This document shows positions 47,401-59,100 of a DNA stretch of 64,000 bases, in pieces (the stretch's first letter is position 1; every line of letters starts with the position of its first letter). A model generated the notes under the pieces. It saw only the letters and a program-made list of their open reading frames with translations, made no database searches and was not told where the DNA came from. Both the position numbers and the translations under genes were made by a program. Source of the stretch: Edaphochlamys debaryana (taxonomy: Eukaryota; Chlorophyta; Chlorophyceae; Chlamydomonadales); the NCBI GenBank assembly GCA_016858145.1, contig JAEHOE010000012.1, forward strand, positions 62,001-126,000, written 5' to 3'.

Positions 47401-48920
47401 AAGAAGAACATCTTCAAGCTCAGCCAGGTACCGGGAGGGGGAGGGATGCGGGTATAGGGACCAGGGATAGGCAGGGGGGCGGCGGGTCGGTCGGGGGGCT
47501 TAGGGGGGGCTGCGGTTGTGCTGCGGGCTTGCCTCGCCAGCACGGCAGCACCGCACCGGACCCCCTTCCAACTCTCCTTCCCCCCTCCCCCCTTTCCCCC
47601 TCAGGGCGAGTACGTGGCCGTGGAGGCGCTGGAGAGCACCTACAAGAAGACCTCCGTGGTGGAGCAGGTGGGGGCAGGGTGGAGGGCGGGGGGTTAGATA
47701 AAGTGGGGGAGAGGGGGCTGGTAGCGAGTAGCCACCGTGGGCCGCCGTGGAGGAGCAGAGGGGAACGGTGTAGGCGTACTGGAAGGCGAGGGGGTGAGGG
47801 CAAGCGGCACGGAGGCTACCAATGCCCCTGCTTGGCTGCCGCCAACCGCTTGCAACCTGTTCCAACCGCCCCCAACCGCACCCAGGTGTGGGTGTACGGC
47901 AACAGCTTCGAGAGCTGCCTGGTGGCGGTGGTGGTTCCCAGCAAGGACGTCATCACGGCCTGGGCCAAGGAGCACGGCGTCAGCGGGGAGTACGAGAAGG
48001 GCCTGCTGGAGGACCCCAAGGTCAACGCCCACGTGCTGGCGGTACGTACCGGCGTACGGCGTACGGCTGGGGCTGCGGCGCAGGGCTCATGCGGCGGGGA
48101 CGAGCGCACCGCCCGTGCCCGTCCCGCTTGCAGTGCGCCTCCACCAGACTGCGTCCTGCAACTCACACGCCTTCCCCCACATGCACTCCACCCCATGCAC
48201 CCCTCCCCCCCCAGGAGCTGACCCGCGTGGCCAAGGAGGACAAGCTCAAGGGCTACGAGATCGTCAAGGCCATCGCCCTGGACGCCGTGCAGTTCTCGGT
48301 GGAGGAGGACCTCATGACGCCCTCGTTCAAGCTGCGCCGGCCGCAGCTGCAGGTGGGGGGGCGGGGCGGGGGTGTTTTTTCGAGCGGGAAACGGGCGGGG
48401 CGGGGGCGGGGCGGGATAGGGGTAGGGATAGGGGTAGGGGTACCGAAAGCTTGCAGGCAAACAGGGCCGTGGGAAAGCCTGTGCGTTGCTGCGGGTAGGA
48501 AGGAGCGGCAGGTCTGGCATCCTGGGCTGGGAGCTGGGGGGTGAGCGGGCGGGACGGGAGGTGATGTAGTGCCTACGTTGGTGCAGGGAAGGGGAAGTGC
48601 GAGGGCGGCTGAGGGGCGCACAGTACTAAAACCACGTCTTGAGCACCCCTGCCCCTTCCCCCTCTTCCTGCTCCGTCCTCCTCCCCCCCAGACCAAGTAC
48701 CAGAAGAAGATCGACGACATGTACGCCGTCCTCAAGAAGGCGGAGGCGGTGAGGAGGGGAGGGGATGGAGGGGAGGCGGTGCGTTGCAGAAGGCTGGGAG
48801 TCTTGCAGGAGGCTGGGAGCCGTTGCTCGGGTAGTGGGTGGACCCTTGCCTGGGCCTCGTGGTGACCAGCCTTGCTCTTCCTCGCTCCGCCCCGCACAGG
48901 CCAAGCCCGCTCGCGACTGA
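41421..48920 (+). CDS. Long-chain acyl-CoA synthetase (LACS)
   Basis: Join(41421..41604, 41694..41869, 42257..42339, 42893..43016, 43269..43392, 43913..44066, 44430..44481, 44869..44973, 45177..45269, 45448..45507, 45704..45790, 46093..46149, 46319..46426, 47037..47130, 47351..47427, 47605..47667, 47886..48041, 48215..48352, 48692..48748, 48900..48920), 20 exons, 670 aa. It activates fatty acids to acyl-CoA with ATP and CoA. AMP-binding signature YTSGTTGDPKGVLLTH lies near residue 227, split by an intron. Also present are YLPLAHIFDR, FIGVPRVFDRIYTRI, VVSGGAPLAP, GYGLTETSAASF (near 415), DGWFHSGDIA and IKIVDRKKNIFKLSQGEYVA (near 505-530). Order and length match plant and algal LACS. No signal peptide is evident, and the C-terminus (AKPARD) is not a peroxisomal SKL. 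From exon 4 on the introns are flanked by G- and C-runs; the first two are not. Confidence 0.96.
45791..45902 (+). repeat. AGGG-rich purine tract in a LACS intron
   Basis: Over 100 bases of GGGAGAGGGGAGGGAG-type sequence right after the donor at 45791. The same intron ends C-rich. Confidence 0.7.
46427..46864 (-). other. Possible antisense intronic ORF (hypothetical)
   Basis: An open frame begins at ATG 46864-46862 on the - strand with MGKQQRRRTASGAPKPAERS, goes on Ser-, Ala- and Arg-rich, and holds a likely helix (SEISARQAASAARQAA, then AEQLERAVPAFDQTF). It runs through the intron and on into the antisense of LACS exon 13 (205 codons in all). I recognise no family. Its first 80 codons look more protein-like than other shadow frames, and it sits next to the composition shift at 46865-47033. 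It may be a fragment of an inserted element or chance. Confidence 0.2.
46865..47033. other. Composition-shifted segment inside LACS intron 46427-47036
   Basis: Contains three tandem 7-base units TATACGC (46879-46899), followed by a stretch with A-runs (CAAAATTG, AAAAATCC, AAAAAGCC, GAAAATGG, CAAAATT) that is unlike the surrounding G/C tracts. On the - strand just below it, an open frame starts at 46864. Confidence 0.5.
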
Positions 48921-51217
48921 GCGGCCCCGGCGGAGGGCAGAGGCGGAGGCGCTTGAGCCTGCCCCCTGGAGTTGGATTAGTGCGTGAGGCGGGGCCCGAG
49001 CGACGGTGACTGACGTGAGGGGGAGACCTGATTTTGCGGTGTGAGGCGGCGCGAGGGGGCCTGTGAAGGCTCTGGCGACGTAGCCTCTGCACCCAGGGGT
49101 GCCGGCGAGTGCAGGGCCCGTGAGAGATTCGTGAGCGAGAGGAGGGACACCGCGGTGGGGCAGGCGTAGGATGCGTCCGTCGCACACCCTGCGCCCAGAT
49201 AAAGATCCATTTGCGGAAGCCACTCCGGTTTGCGCAGTGCAATGCTTTCTTTTGCCTCTTGACTGCCTGCTTTGGATGGTATAAAAGGGGGGGTGCGCGT
49301 GACGAAGTGGGGCGCGGCAAAGAGGGTGGGGCCTGAAGTCCCCACGGGTTCTTGAGGGGGCTTCTCGGAGGTTCAGCATTGGCTCGTATCGTCGAAGGCG
49401 AGGGCAGCTGGGATGGAAGGTTGTTCGTGCGCTAGGTACCCTTCTGATGCGGGGGCTAGGGGTGGCCCTCGCTGTCGGGTGCATGGGTAGCCCTGTAAGC
49501 ATGGGTAGCGACTCCGTGCCCCCTGACCTGTCCCTTGACGCCTGCTGTCCATGGTCGGTGACCAGTCGACACCGCCTCGGTGTCCATCCTGGCGAGGTCT
49601 TGGGCACTTGGCTCCAGCGACGTTGCTGCTGCTGCGTCTAGGGGATGCAAACGCGCCGCAGCCGTGTCTGCCCCCCCGAGGCCCCAGCTGGCAATGCGAC
49701 GAGTAAAGCGGTCACCTTCGCGGGCACTGAACTCGCAGGGGCCACGCGCGAAGTCAGGACGCATCACCTTGAGGGGGATGGAGCCTGGGGCGTGGAAGGC
49801 ATGGCTCTCTGGAGTACGGTAGAGCAGTAACCGAAGTGGGACACCGTGGCAAGACTGGTACCCATCCAGCGCTGATGGATTAGGAGGGGTCGCTGCTGGG
49901 TACGGCTGCGCTACATTGCCGGCGCCCCTGGTACCGCCTGGGGGCGTGGAGACGCCCTTTCGAGGGCTGGGCGTTCGCTCACACCCTGCCGTCAGCGCAA
50001 CCACGAGGGCCCCGTCACGCCCGGTCAACATCCGCCTAGCAGTCATCCAGTCAACACAGTAAAGCGGTCGTCATGACTCATGAGATATCCAAGCCTACGC
50101 CAGCAGGGCGACGTGCGACCGTAGCCGCAATCTAACCACACGCGCCCCGACCCCGCCGCATCATCTACCACAAGTCCAACACCGCAGCACATTAGAGAGT
50201 TCCCATCCACAGCTACCGTGTCTTGATGGGAGGCATCGGCATCGGGGCCGCCCGCGCCGCACCTACAGCGCGCGAGCGGCGACTGACAATGAAAGCTACG
50301 ACGCATGCGCCATCCCTCGTATCGTACCGTACCGGATACTGGGAGCACCTAGTAGGACCACAACCAAACCAGACCTGCGCCGCGCACGCAACCCAAACAA
50401 CCAGGCCTGCGCGTCGCCGCCACCGGGCTACCTCATTCGTTCCCCGGCCTCCCGCCCATCTCACGTGGAGCCTCGGTTCATGAGGCTTGCGCCCTCTCGA
50501 GGGACGGTCTCTCAGTTTCCCGCAAGTGCCGCCGTCTGCCCGCGGCTCCTCCGTCGGCTAGGGTGGGGCGGGCTCCCCACAAGGGGGTGGGCCGTGACCA
50601 CTAGGAACCTCGCGCGCAACGCAACGAAACGTGCATGCGCCCATGCAGCGCCCAGACCCCGAGCAGGACACGCGCCGCACGGGCGGCCGCAGGCGCACCT
50701 GCAGCCACGCGCCTCGCCCCGCCCCGCCCCTAGCGACGACTCGAGTCCGCCCACCTTCCAAGCCGCGCCACGTAACACCGGCCACCCCACACCCCACACC
50801 AAAGCGGACCGATGACAGGGGTGTCCTAAGATAACCATACACGTGGGTCCAGTACCGGTAACGCAATGCCCTCCCATCACTGCGCGCCCTTCCCCGGGCG
50901 ACAGGTTACCCGAATCCCCGCCGCTCTACATGCAAGGCCCTCCCTCCCTATCCAGGTGCACCGCACGGCACCACGCCCTACCCCACCACGCCGCGTCGCA
51001 GCCCGTCACCGCCCCGAGCCGCCACTAACCGCGTGTGTTACCCCCGTGCGTTCCTGCCCTGCCTTGCCCGGCCCCGCCCCGGCCCAGGCAGCGAATCATA
51101 CAACCGGCCCCGACCCGGCCGGGCACCGCGCGCTAGCGACCCACCCAGCGGGGCCGCCCCGCGGCATCCTCGGCCCCGGTCCAGGATTCCTCCACTGGCG
51201 GCTCAGCCCGCCGCCCC
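48921..51217. other. Intergenic, convergent 3' ends of LACS and Raf-like kinase
   Basis: About 2.3 kb without a supportable gene. It holds the LACS 3' UTR with TGTAA at 49494. TATAAAA at 49280 on the + strand has no gene behind it. Confidence 0.5.
49494..49498 (+). terminator. TGTAA polyadenylation signal, LACS
   Basis: Lies 574 bases after the LACS stop on the same strand, a distance like that of the PP2A, GAR1 and AGPase signals. Confidence 0.55.
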
Positions 51218-54200
51218 TCACCCTCCGTCCTGCTCGTGCCCCGCTCCGTCCCCCGCCTGCCCCGTGGGCGCCTGCGCGCTCATGCCCGTGGACTCCCGAG
51301 TGGCCTGCGGGGAGGGGGGGTTGGCAGGGGGGGGGTCAGGGTCAGGGATCGATCAGGAGGTCGGTCAGGAGGTCGAGTGAGAGGTGCGGCACAGGGAGGG
51401 GTGGTGGTGGCAGGGATAGGGATCAATCAGGAGCGGAAAGAAAGAGGCGTTGCGTTCCGGTGCGGTAGCAAGCTGGAGGGTCTTGGTCTGGTCTGCTAGC
51501 GAAGGGCGCCCTCAGCTGCCCAAGCGCCCCCCCAGTTCGTGGTGACGGTTCTCCTCCTCCAACCGCACTGATCCGCCGGCCACAGCGTGCTCCTCTCGGC
51601 CGCGCATGGGTTCCACGGCGTCGTGCAGACGGCCCCCTCGAGAGAACCTCGACCCAACCACCTCCTTCCAACTAAAGCCCCTGGCTACCGCTGCTCCTCC
51701 CCGTCAAAACTCCTATCCGCCGAAGATCGCCACGTCCCCGCCACAACCGCACTCCCGCTCTCCCCGCGTCCCACCACCCCATTCCACCCCCCACGCACAC
51801 GCACCGCACCTGCAGCAGCTCCCTCAGCATGACCTCCATGTCCTCCAGCTCCTTGACGATCTCCCCGAACGTGGGCCGGTCCGCGGGGTTGTGCGCGATG
51901 CAGCGCTTGCCCAGGTACTCGAGGTGCGGGAAGCAGTCGGGGGGCCACTGGGGGCGCAGGCCCTGGGAGGGGAAGGACAGGGGGAGGGGGAGCGCGGGGA
52001 ACGGGGGAGCCAAGGGTGAGCGGGGCAAGGCGGGAGAGAAGGACGCAACGCAGGGAAAACGGCCGGCGGGAGGCGCAATCGTGCATTGTTGTGAGCGCGT
52101 CGCACCACTTGAGCACAAACCGGCCACATCCGACAAGGCTCATCGCATGGGCGATTGTGCAGCCCTCGCGCCGTTGCCGGTGGCACACCTCGTGCCCCAA
52201 CCCTACCTGCGACACGCTCTGGATGACCTCCCCCTGAGTCATGTTCTCGTACGGCTTCTTGCCCGTCACCATCTCCCAGCTGGGGGTGGGGGCGAGGCGG
52301 GGGGCGCGAGACAAGATAAGCCTCACAGCCACGGGGGTCGACGCGCGGGGAGCCCACATTAGTCCAGCCATACATGTAAACCACCACACGCGGCGCGGCC
52401 CTGGAGAGCGCGGCCCCACAAGGCCTGCCCCGACACGGACGCCCCGGCTCACAGGAGCATGCCGAACGCGAACACGTCCGTGGCTTTGGACATGGTGCCG
52501 GAGAAGTGCTCCGGGGCCATGTAGCGGAGCGTCTGGGTGGGGGCAAGGCGAGGGGAGGGGGCGGAGTTAGGGCAGCAGGAAGAGGTTGGACGCAATACGC
52601 GACAGCGTGCACAATGCCCCTCCGCCGCAGTCCACAGCCCGGGAGCGCAGCGCCATCTGGTGTCGCCCGACCAGCTGACGCGCCTCTCGCTGGGGGCTAC
52701 CCTCAACCCCTTACACCACCATGGGCCCCAACTGTCGTGCCGCGAGGGCGCAGCCCTGCCTCTACACGACCGCTTCTGGGCTCCGTGTGCCGCGCACAGC
52801 CGCGCTCAAGGCCATGGATGCCCCCTCGCCTCCCCTCCCCAAGTCGCTTCCGTGCCCCGGCTCACCCCCCACGTGTTGGTGGCGATGGGCCCGTGCGCCA
52901 CGTGGCTCAGCCCGAAGTCCGCCAGCTTGGCGATGAAGCCCCGCCGGTCCACGCGCGCTGACGTCAGCAGCACATTGCCCGGCTTGAGGTCGCCTGCGTG
53001 CCGGCCGAGCAAGGTGGGGGGGAAGGTGACCCCGGGGCAAGACGGGCAGGCTAGCACGCCCGCGGACTGTCCGTAAGCCCGGTGTGAACGCGTGGGACAG
53101 CGCACATGCTCCCGCACATGCATCCCGGCAAGCCCCGAAACCCAGCCATGCCGTCGATGGTTGCGAACCCCTACTGCCGCGTAAGCAGTTGCATCCGCCC
53201 CCGCGTGGCCCCGTGTGGTCCCGCCCCCTGCTCCGCCCCACCGTGCAGCACGTTGCTACTGTGCAGGTGCTGCATGCCCAGCGCGATCTCCCGCGCCGTG
53301 CGGAACAGCGCCCGGGCCGCGATGCGCTTGTTCCAGCGCGGGCTTTCCCGGAACACCTGCCGCTTGTAGATGGCCTCCTGCAGCGTGCCCTGGGGGGTGG
53401 GGAGTAGCGAGGGGAGGGACAGCAGGCGCCAGTAGAGCGTGCGCCTCACCCCCCGCTCCCAAGACCCTCGGAAGACCGATCCCCGCCCAGTCCTTTCCCT
53501 CCGCCAGCTGACACGCCTGAAGCGCTCCCCAGCCGTGCCCTATCATCAGTGGGGCAAGCCACCACCATGCCTGCAGGCCTTGCTGCGCCAAACCGCGGGC
53601 CCGACTCCCTGCTGCTGGCGCGTCCTAGCTCCCCGCGCGGCACCCCGCTGCTCCCTCGTCCGCCCCTGTGCTGAGCCCCCCGGCCCCACACCCAGACCCG
53701 TGCGGCGCCTGCGGCCTTACCCGGTCCGCGTACTCCATGATCACCACCGCCACGTACTGCGCCGGCTTGACCTGCAGCTGCAGCAGGATGTTCGACACGG
53801 AGATGGTGCCCCCGCCCGCCTTGTGCCGGGGGTCGCCGAACCTGCAGTCGCATAGGCGGCCGGGCGGGGCGGGGAGGAGCAGGCAGGCGCGTTAGCGCTG
53901 CGCCCAGACGTGGTGGCGCCGGGCGGGCCCACGCTGGATCGCTGGCGCTAAGGCAGAACCCGCCCGGCAGGTTTGTGAGCTGCAGCGTGCCCTGCTGCTG
54001 GTGCGAGGGGGAGGACGGGCGGGCTCAAGCGGAACGCACCCGTCGCCGCTGACGAAGCGCAGGCTGTCGCCGCTGAGTCGTCGCGCCTCGTCGGTCGCGG
54101 AGCCGTGGATGGCGTGGAGGGAGTTGTCGTCCATGAGCGCACACCGCGTGGTGTACGTCTGCACGGTGAAGCGGCAGGGGTGTCGGTGTCGGTGGCGGAG

Positions 54201-55275
54201 GATGGGGGGGGCAAGGCCGGTTGAGTCAAGACTTGAAGCCCTGCTGGCGCTTCCGAACAGCTTCGACCGAGCCTTACAAGATATCATGGTCACGCTTCTG
54301 GCGCAGTGAGAACCATCTCGCTCGTGCGAGTTCAGCTCGCAACGTAGGGCGGCATGCCATGCGACCGATGCGCTCACCTGGATGACGTTGGGGTGCGAGA
54401 GCAGCTGCCCCAGCAGCGACTCTCTGAGGGTAACGCTGTTGGAGTTGAGGCTGTCCGAGACCACGAACTTGATAGCGACCTTCGCCCCCTGCCAGAGCCC
54501 TGCACGCAGCGCCACCGCTATCGTTTATATGCGCCCCACAGACACATGGAAGCGTACAGAGGCTGTGAGCGCAACCAGGCGCACCTTTGAAGACCGCTGC
54601 GAAGGAGCCGTTCCCAATAAATGCCAGGTCCTTTATGTCACCGACGAGCTCCTCCGGCCGGCATAGCTGGATATTGCTCTGGCATAGCGTCTGCTCGCTT
54701 GTCAGCCTCAAGCTGTGCGTGTAGCATCCCGGCGCGAGGGCCGTGAGGGGCGGTGCGGGCGATGGCCCCGGAGGCTGCCCTTCGCCAGTGCCTGTAGAAG
54801 GCTCATCCGTCGTCGTGTCTCCCCGGTTGTCTGAGGATATTTGGCGGTCTGCTTGCCCCACGGACACCTGCTGGCTGCTGCCCGCGCTGGCGGGGGCCTC
54901 CTTCCTCTTGTCCGAAGCCTCCTGCACCGAGCACAGCATTGGACGCCTGCAGCCCGTGCAGATGCCAATATCATGCGGCCCGGCCTTTGTGATGCTCACC
55001 TGCGTGCTCCGAGTGAAGGACGACCCAGTCAGGCCCTGGGGCTCCGTCGCAGAGCCAGATGCCCCTCCATTCTGAGCGCTGCTGGAAGCGTTGCCCGCCG
55101 GCGCCTCCTTCGGCGCCGGCGACTTCTGCTCGGGGGGCCCAGGCGCCGGTGGTGGTTGCTGGGGTTGCGCGAGCGGGTTGGGTGTCTCTGAAAGGCTTTG
55201 TTTCGGTGTTGTCCGCGCCGGAGCCGGAGCCTGTTGCTTGGATGCGTGCCCTCCAAAGCAGCTGAACAGGGGCAT
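51218..55275 (-). CDS. Raf-like (TKL) protein kinase
   Basis: Complement of join(51218..51304, 51810..51962, 52207..52279, 52453..52532, 52866..52993, 53242..53389, 53721..53841, 54040..54158, 54378..54499, 54585..55275), ten exons, 573 aa. The first 200 residues are disordered, Pro-, Ala- and Gln-rich, after an MPLFSCFGGHASK start whose Cys could be acylated (inference). The kinase domain follows: Gly loop IGNGSFAAVFKG (near 220), VAIK (K241), SHPNVIQ, VVIMEYAD, catalytic loop HGDLKPGN (400-407), ADFGLSH, TNTWGTLRYMAPEHF, ATDVFAFGMLLWEMVTGKKP and a last helix with CIAHNPADRPTFGEI. These words are those of the plant/algal Raf-like TKL group, with HGD for HRD. About 60 extra residues (TYTTRCALMDDNS to KAGGGTIS) sit between the alpha-C region and the hinge. 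The target is unknown. Confidence 0.9.
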
Positions 55276-56180
55276 TTCGCTGCTAGTCTAGGCCTTGACG
55301 TGCCAGTGCCGGGAACGAGGACTCAACAGTGCTCTATCCCATCGTGGAGCGGCGTGCAGTGGCGTTGAATTGCGTGAGTGCTCTTGGAAGTACTGAAACT
55401 GTCAACGCAGGGCAAGCGGCGTCGCATGCCGAGATACGTCTACTTGCGCGCGCCCCATTCGCGCTTCGGCCATGGCGCCCCGAGCTCCCGACTCCCTTGC
55501 ACTCGACAGCCGCATCTTGTTGACCAGCGCCGCAGGCCACGTCGTAATGCGTGGGGACCCGCTTCGGCCGCGGCGATGTTGCATGTCCCGGGTGCGCATA
55601 AAAACGGCAGCGCGGCGAGGGGAGGCAGGGGGGTGCATACGGCGAGCCCAGTAGGTGTCGAAAACGTAGACCGGGGCTCACGTCGCGCGCGCGCGCGAAA
55701 CCGCCAGACTCAGTGAACCCCCACCCGCCACGGTGCACTTGTCTTGCAGGTGCCTCTGTCACTCCGCTCCACGTCTCCTCCCTTTTTCCCCCCTGTCCCT
55801 GTAGTCCCACAAGGACTATCCTCCCAGAAGCCAGCAAACTATCACTCCCCCTCTGGCGGGGAAAGCTGAGCTTCCACCCAGAAATTCCCACGCCCGTTCG
55901 GCCAAACACCAAGCAAGTCTCGCACGGGCCAACTGCAGTGGCGGCTTCCTGACATTAACAGCAGGTTGCCACCTCCAGCCCGGATAGTTATGACAACCAC
56001 AGGGCTCCATGCCTGCGCTGCAACTTATTGCAACTTCCCGATCCCCACAGCCACCCTCGCTCAAAGTCTGTGCGACTCCATGCCTGCCTCATCCCCGTCC
56101 CCCTGCCTTCAAGTCGAGCCAGCAAGTGTACAACCTCCGCCCAGTCCGCCCACGCCCAGCCTGACCACTTGCGCTTGAAC
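55276..56180. other. Intergenic between Raf-like kinase promoter and OPR 3' end
   Basis: About 0.9 kb, containing the promoter of the Raf-like kinase and the OPR 3' UTR. No other feature recognised; no TGTAA for the OPR gene. Confidence 0.5.
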
Positions 56181-59100
56181 TCACAACCCACCCCGCTTCA
56201 GCTCGCGCGCCCTCGCCTCTGCCGCGGCGCTGAACCTGGGCCCGGGCCGGTAGCCCAGCTCCTCAAACGCGCGCACCATGGCCCTGACCTCCCGCGCCCG
56301 CGCACGGGGCATCACAGCCACCGCCGCCGCCACCAGCCGCCGCATGGCCCCGCCGCTGGGCCGAGCGCGCATCCGCGCCAGGGCCCACAGCGCCATGGCC
56401 ACCTGCACGGCGCCCGCAGCGGCCCCGCTACCGCCCTGCCCTTGGCTCTCACTCCACGCATCGGCACCCGGTCCCGAGCCGCCGCCGGCGCCCTCGAGTG
56501 GGTCGGGGATGGCCACCGCGCCGGCCGCCGCCAGCGCCAGCCGCCCTGCCGCCTCGTGCGCCACGGGGCCGCGCAGCACCGCCAGCGCCCACAGGACCAT
56601 GCGGGCCGCCCGGGGGTCGTAGCCCGCCCCCACGTCAACCCCCGTCGCCCACGCTCCCTTCACGCCCCCCGGCAGAGCCACCTCCGCCCCCAGCTGCGCC
56701 TCCACCACTCGCGCCGTCCACCCCGCCACCAGCCGCTCCGGCCGCAGCCTCAACCGGGCCATGGACTGAAGCGCAGTTGCTAGAGCCGTGGGCTCCAGCT
56801 GCCCCGCCGCCGCCAGCGCCTCCAGCCGCCCGAGCACGGCCGCCATCCACTCTGCAGGCGGCCGCATCTGCCAGCCCGCCAGGCACCACAGCAGGCTCGC
56901 AAGCGCCCGCCCCGTCATCTCCAGCCGCTGCGGCTGCGGCGAGGCGTGCAGCTGCCCCTGCCAGGCCGCCACAGCCCCGCCGGCACCGCCGTCACCTGCC
57001 ACATGCGCCGCCCGCGCAGTTGGCTCCGTGTCAGCAGCAAGCGCCGCCGCAGTCAGGTCCAGCATTGCACTCAGCCACTCGGGTGTCGGCGTGAGCCCCA
57101 GGCGCACGGCGGCGGTGGCGGCTGCCACCAGCTCCTCCGTGCGCATGAGCGGAAGGGACGACTGCGCCGAGGGCCAGAAGGCGGCCGCCCACTCGGCCGG
57201 CGGCGGCACCAGGCCGAGGCTCGCTGCCGCCCAGGCTGTGTTGGCCAGCTGCTGACCGCTGTAGCCCCCCAGCTGCCTGGCGGAATGGTGCAGCAGAGCC
57301 CGGCCCGCACCCTCAAGAGCCCCGCCGAGGCCCGATGAGTCCGTTGGCGGCTGCACTCCGCCTGCCGCGCCGCTGTCCGTGCGGGCTTGCGCTGACCTAG
57401 CTGCAGCCTCCCCTTCTGTGGGGCCAGCCAGGAGCGCTGCGTGGAGCCTCGCCAGGGCCCACATGCCGTTGGCCACGTCCTGGCCGTCGCACTCTGCCGC
57501 AGCGGCCCCAAGAGCCCGCGCCAGGGGCAGCAGGGCGCGGCGGGACGCGGGGCTGGCAGGCACGGAGCCCAGCCGCGCAAGCGCCCACAGCGTGTTGCAC
57601 AGGCCCTGCGCAAAGGCAGTGCCGGGCCCGCAAAAGCATAGCGCGAGGTTCAGCTTCAGCGGGACGCAAGTATCCAGAACGAGAATTGACAGGTGGGCGA
57701 TGTCCGCTGCCGCCGGTGCGCTACCGGTGCGTTTGGACCATGCACCCCTCCCGTTGCCCCACGGCCCCCTCACCTGAGTGGTGAAAGCGGGCGCCTTGCG
57801 GGCCGCCGCCGCCAGCGCAGCCTCAATCCACGCTCCGCCCGGCTGCAGGCGGAGCCGGGCCAGCGCCCACAGCATGTTGGCCAGGTGCTGGGGATCGGCT
57901 CGGGGCAGCGCTGCGGCGGACGCCTGCAGCCAGGCGGCTGCCCAGGCGCCCGGCGGGGAGTGGTCCAGCAGGGCTAGTGCGTAGATGGAGTTGGAGAGAG
58001 CCTGTGGAAGCGAGAAGGGAAGAGGCAGGGAGGGGCGGGGGCTTTTGGTTGGTGAGGGCAAGGCCGCATTGTGGCTGGCCTGCAGTCGGCCGAGAGCGCT
58101 GATGCTGAGCAAGACGTGCCTTGGCCCACGGCCACCCAGGTCCCGAGCCCCCATAGCCTGCTGCGCACCGGCCGCACCTGCGGGCCGAAGTCCGCCAGCT
58201 GACCCTGGCTTGCGTCCAGCAGCGCCGTCACCACGGCACCCGCAGGCACACCCGATCGCCCCTCCTGCTCGTGCTCGCTCGCCTGGGCCCTTCCCGCCGC
58301 TGCGCCTGCCCAGGCGTCCAGGACCACCACCCCCGGCAGCCCCGCCTCCGCCAGCCGTGCGGTGCTGTACAGCAGGTTGGACACGTGCTGCGGCTCCAGG
58401 GAGGGCGCGGCGCGCGGCACAGCACGCAGCACGGCACGCAGCGCGGCGGCCGCACGGCCCTCACGGCTACCGACAGGCCCCAGCCCCACGGCGGAAGTGG
58501 CGGCGCCGCCAGAGCTCAGCCGGGGCCACAGCACCAGGGCCAGACGCGACGCAGCCCAGACTCCATTGGCCAGCACACGGCCCTGGATGGGCTGGCTGCC
58601 AGCAGCCGCAGCCCCGGTTGCCCGACCGCTCATCCCCCTCGCTGCCGGTCCTGCCGCCGGCCCTGGCCCCTGCCTGCCGTCGCCGCACCGCCCCGCCAGC
58701 TCCTCTGTGAGGGCCAGGAAGAGGTCCTCCGGGCTGGCGGCGGCAGGTAGGGACGGAGAGCCCCTGGTAGGGAGAGGGGCTCCCGGCTGGGCTGGAAGGG
58801 CTGACGGGGGAGCCCCCAGAGCCATGGACCGCGGTGGGGGCGGGGGGGAGAGGGGCAGCCGACCCGGTGGGCCCAGGCCGTTGGGGGCCGGGAAAGGGGG
58901 GAGGCCTCGAGGCGGGGGCGAAGGAGGTGGGGCCGGCTGGGGTGACACAGCCTGTGCCTGCGGTGGCGCCTGTACCTGGCTCCGGAGCCAGGGCTGAGGC
59001 GGCTCCCGCGGTTGCGGCTGTGGCCGCTGCGCCGCCGGGGTCCGCAGGTCCATTTTGGCCAGGCGCGACAGGGCGGTGGCCAGGTGGATGTCGTTCAGGG

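Noticed and set aside
49280..49286. TATAAAA on the + strand
   Set aside because: Lies in the LACS 3' region upstream of that gene's likely poly(A) site, with no coding region behind it.
48253..49320. 355-codon open frame on the - strand
   Set aside because: Antisense shadow of the last LACS exons and its 3' UTR.
49456..50046. 196-codon open frame on the - strand
   Set aside because: No family resemblance and no splice partners; frames of this length are expected by chance at this GC. It also overlaps the LACS 3' UTR with its TGTAA.
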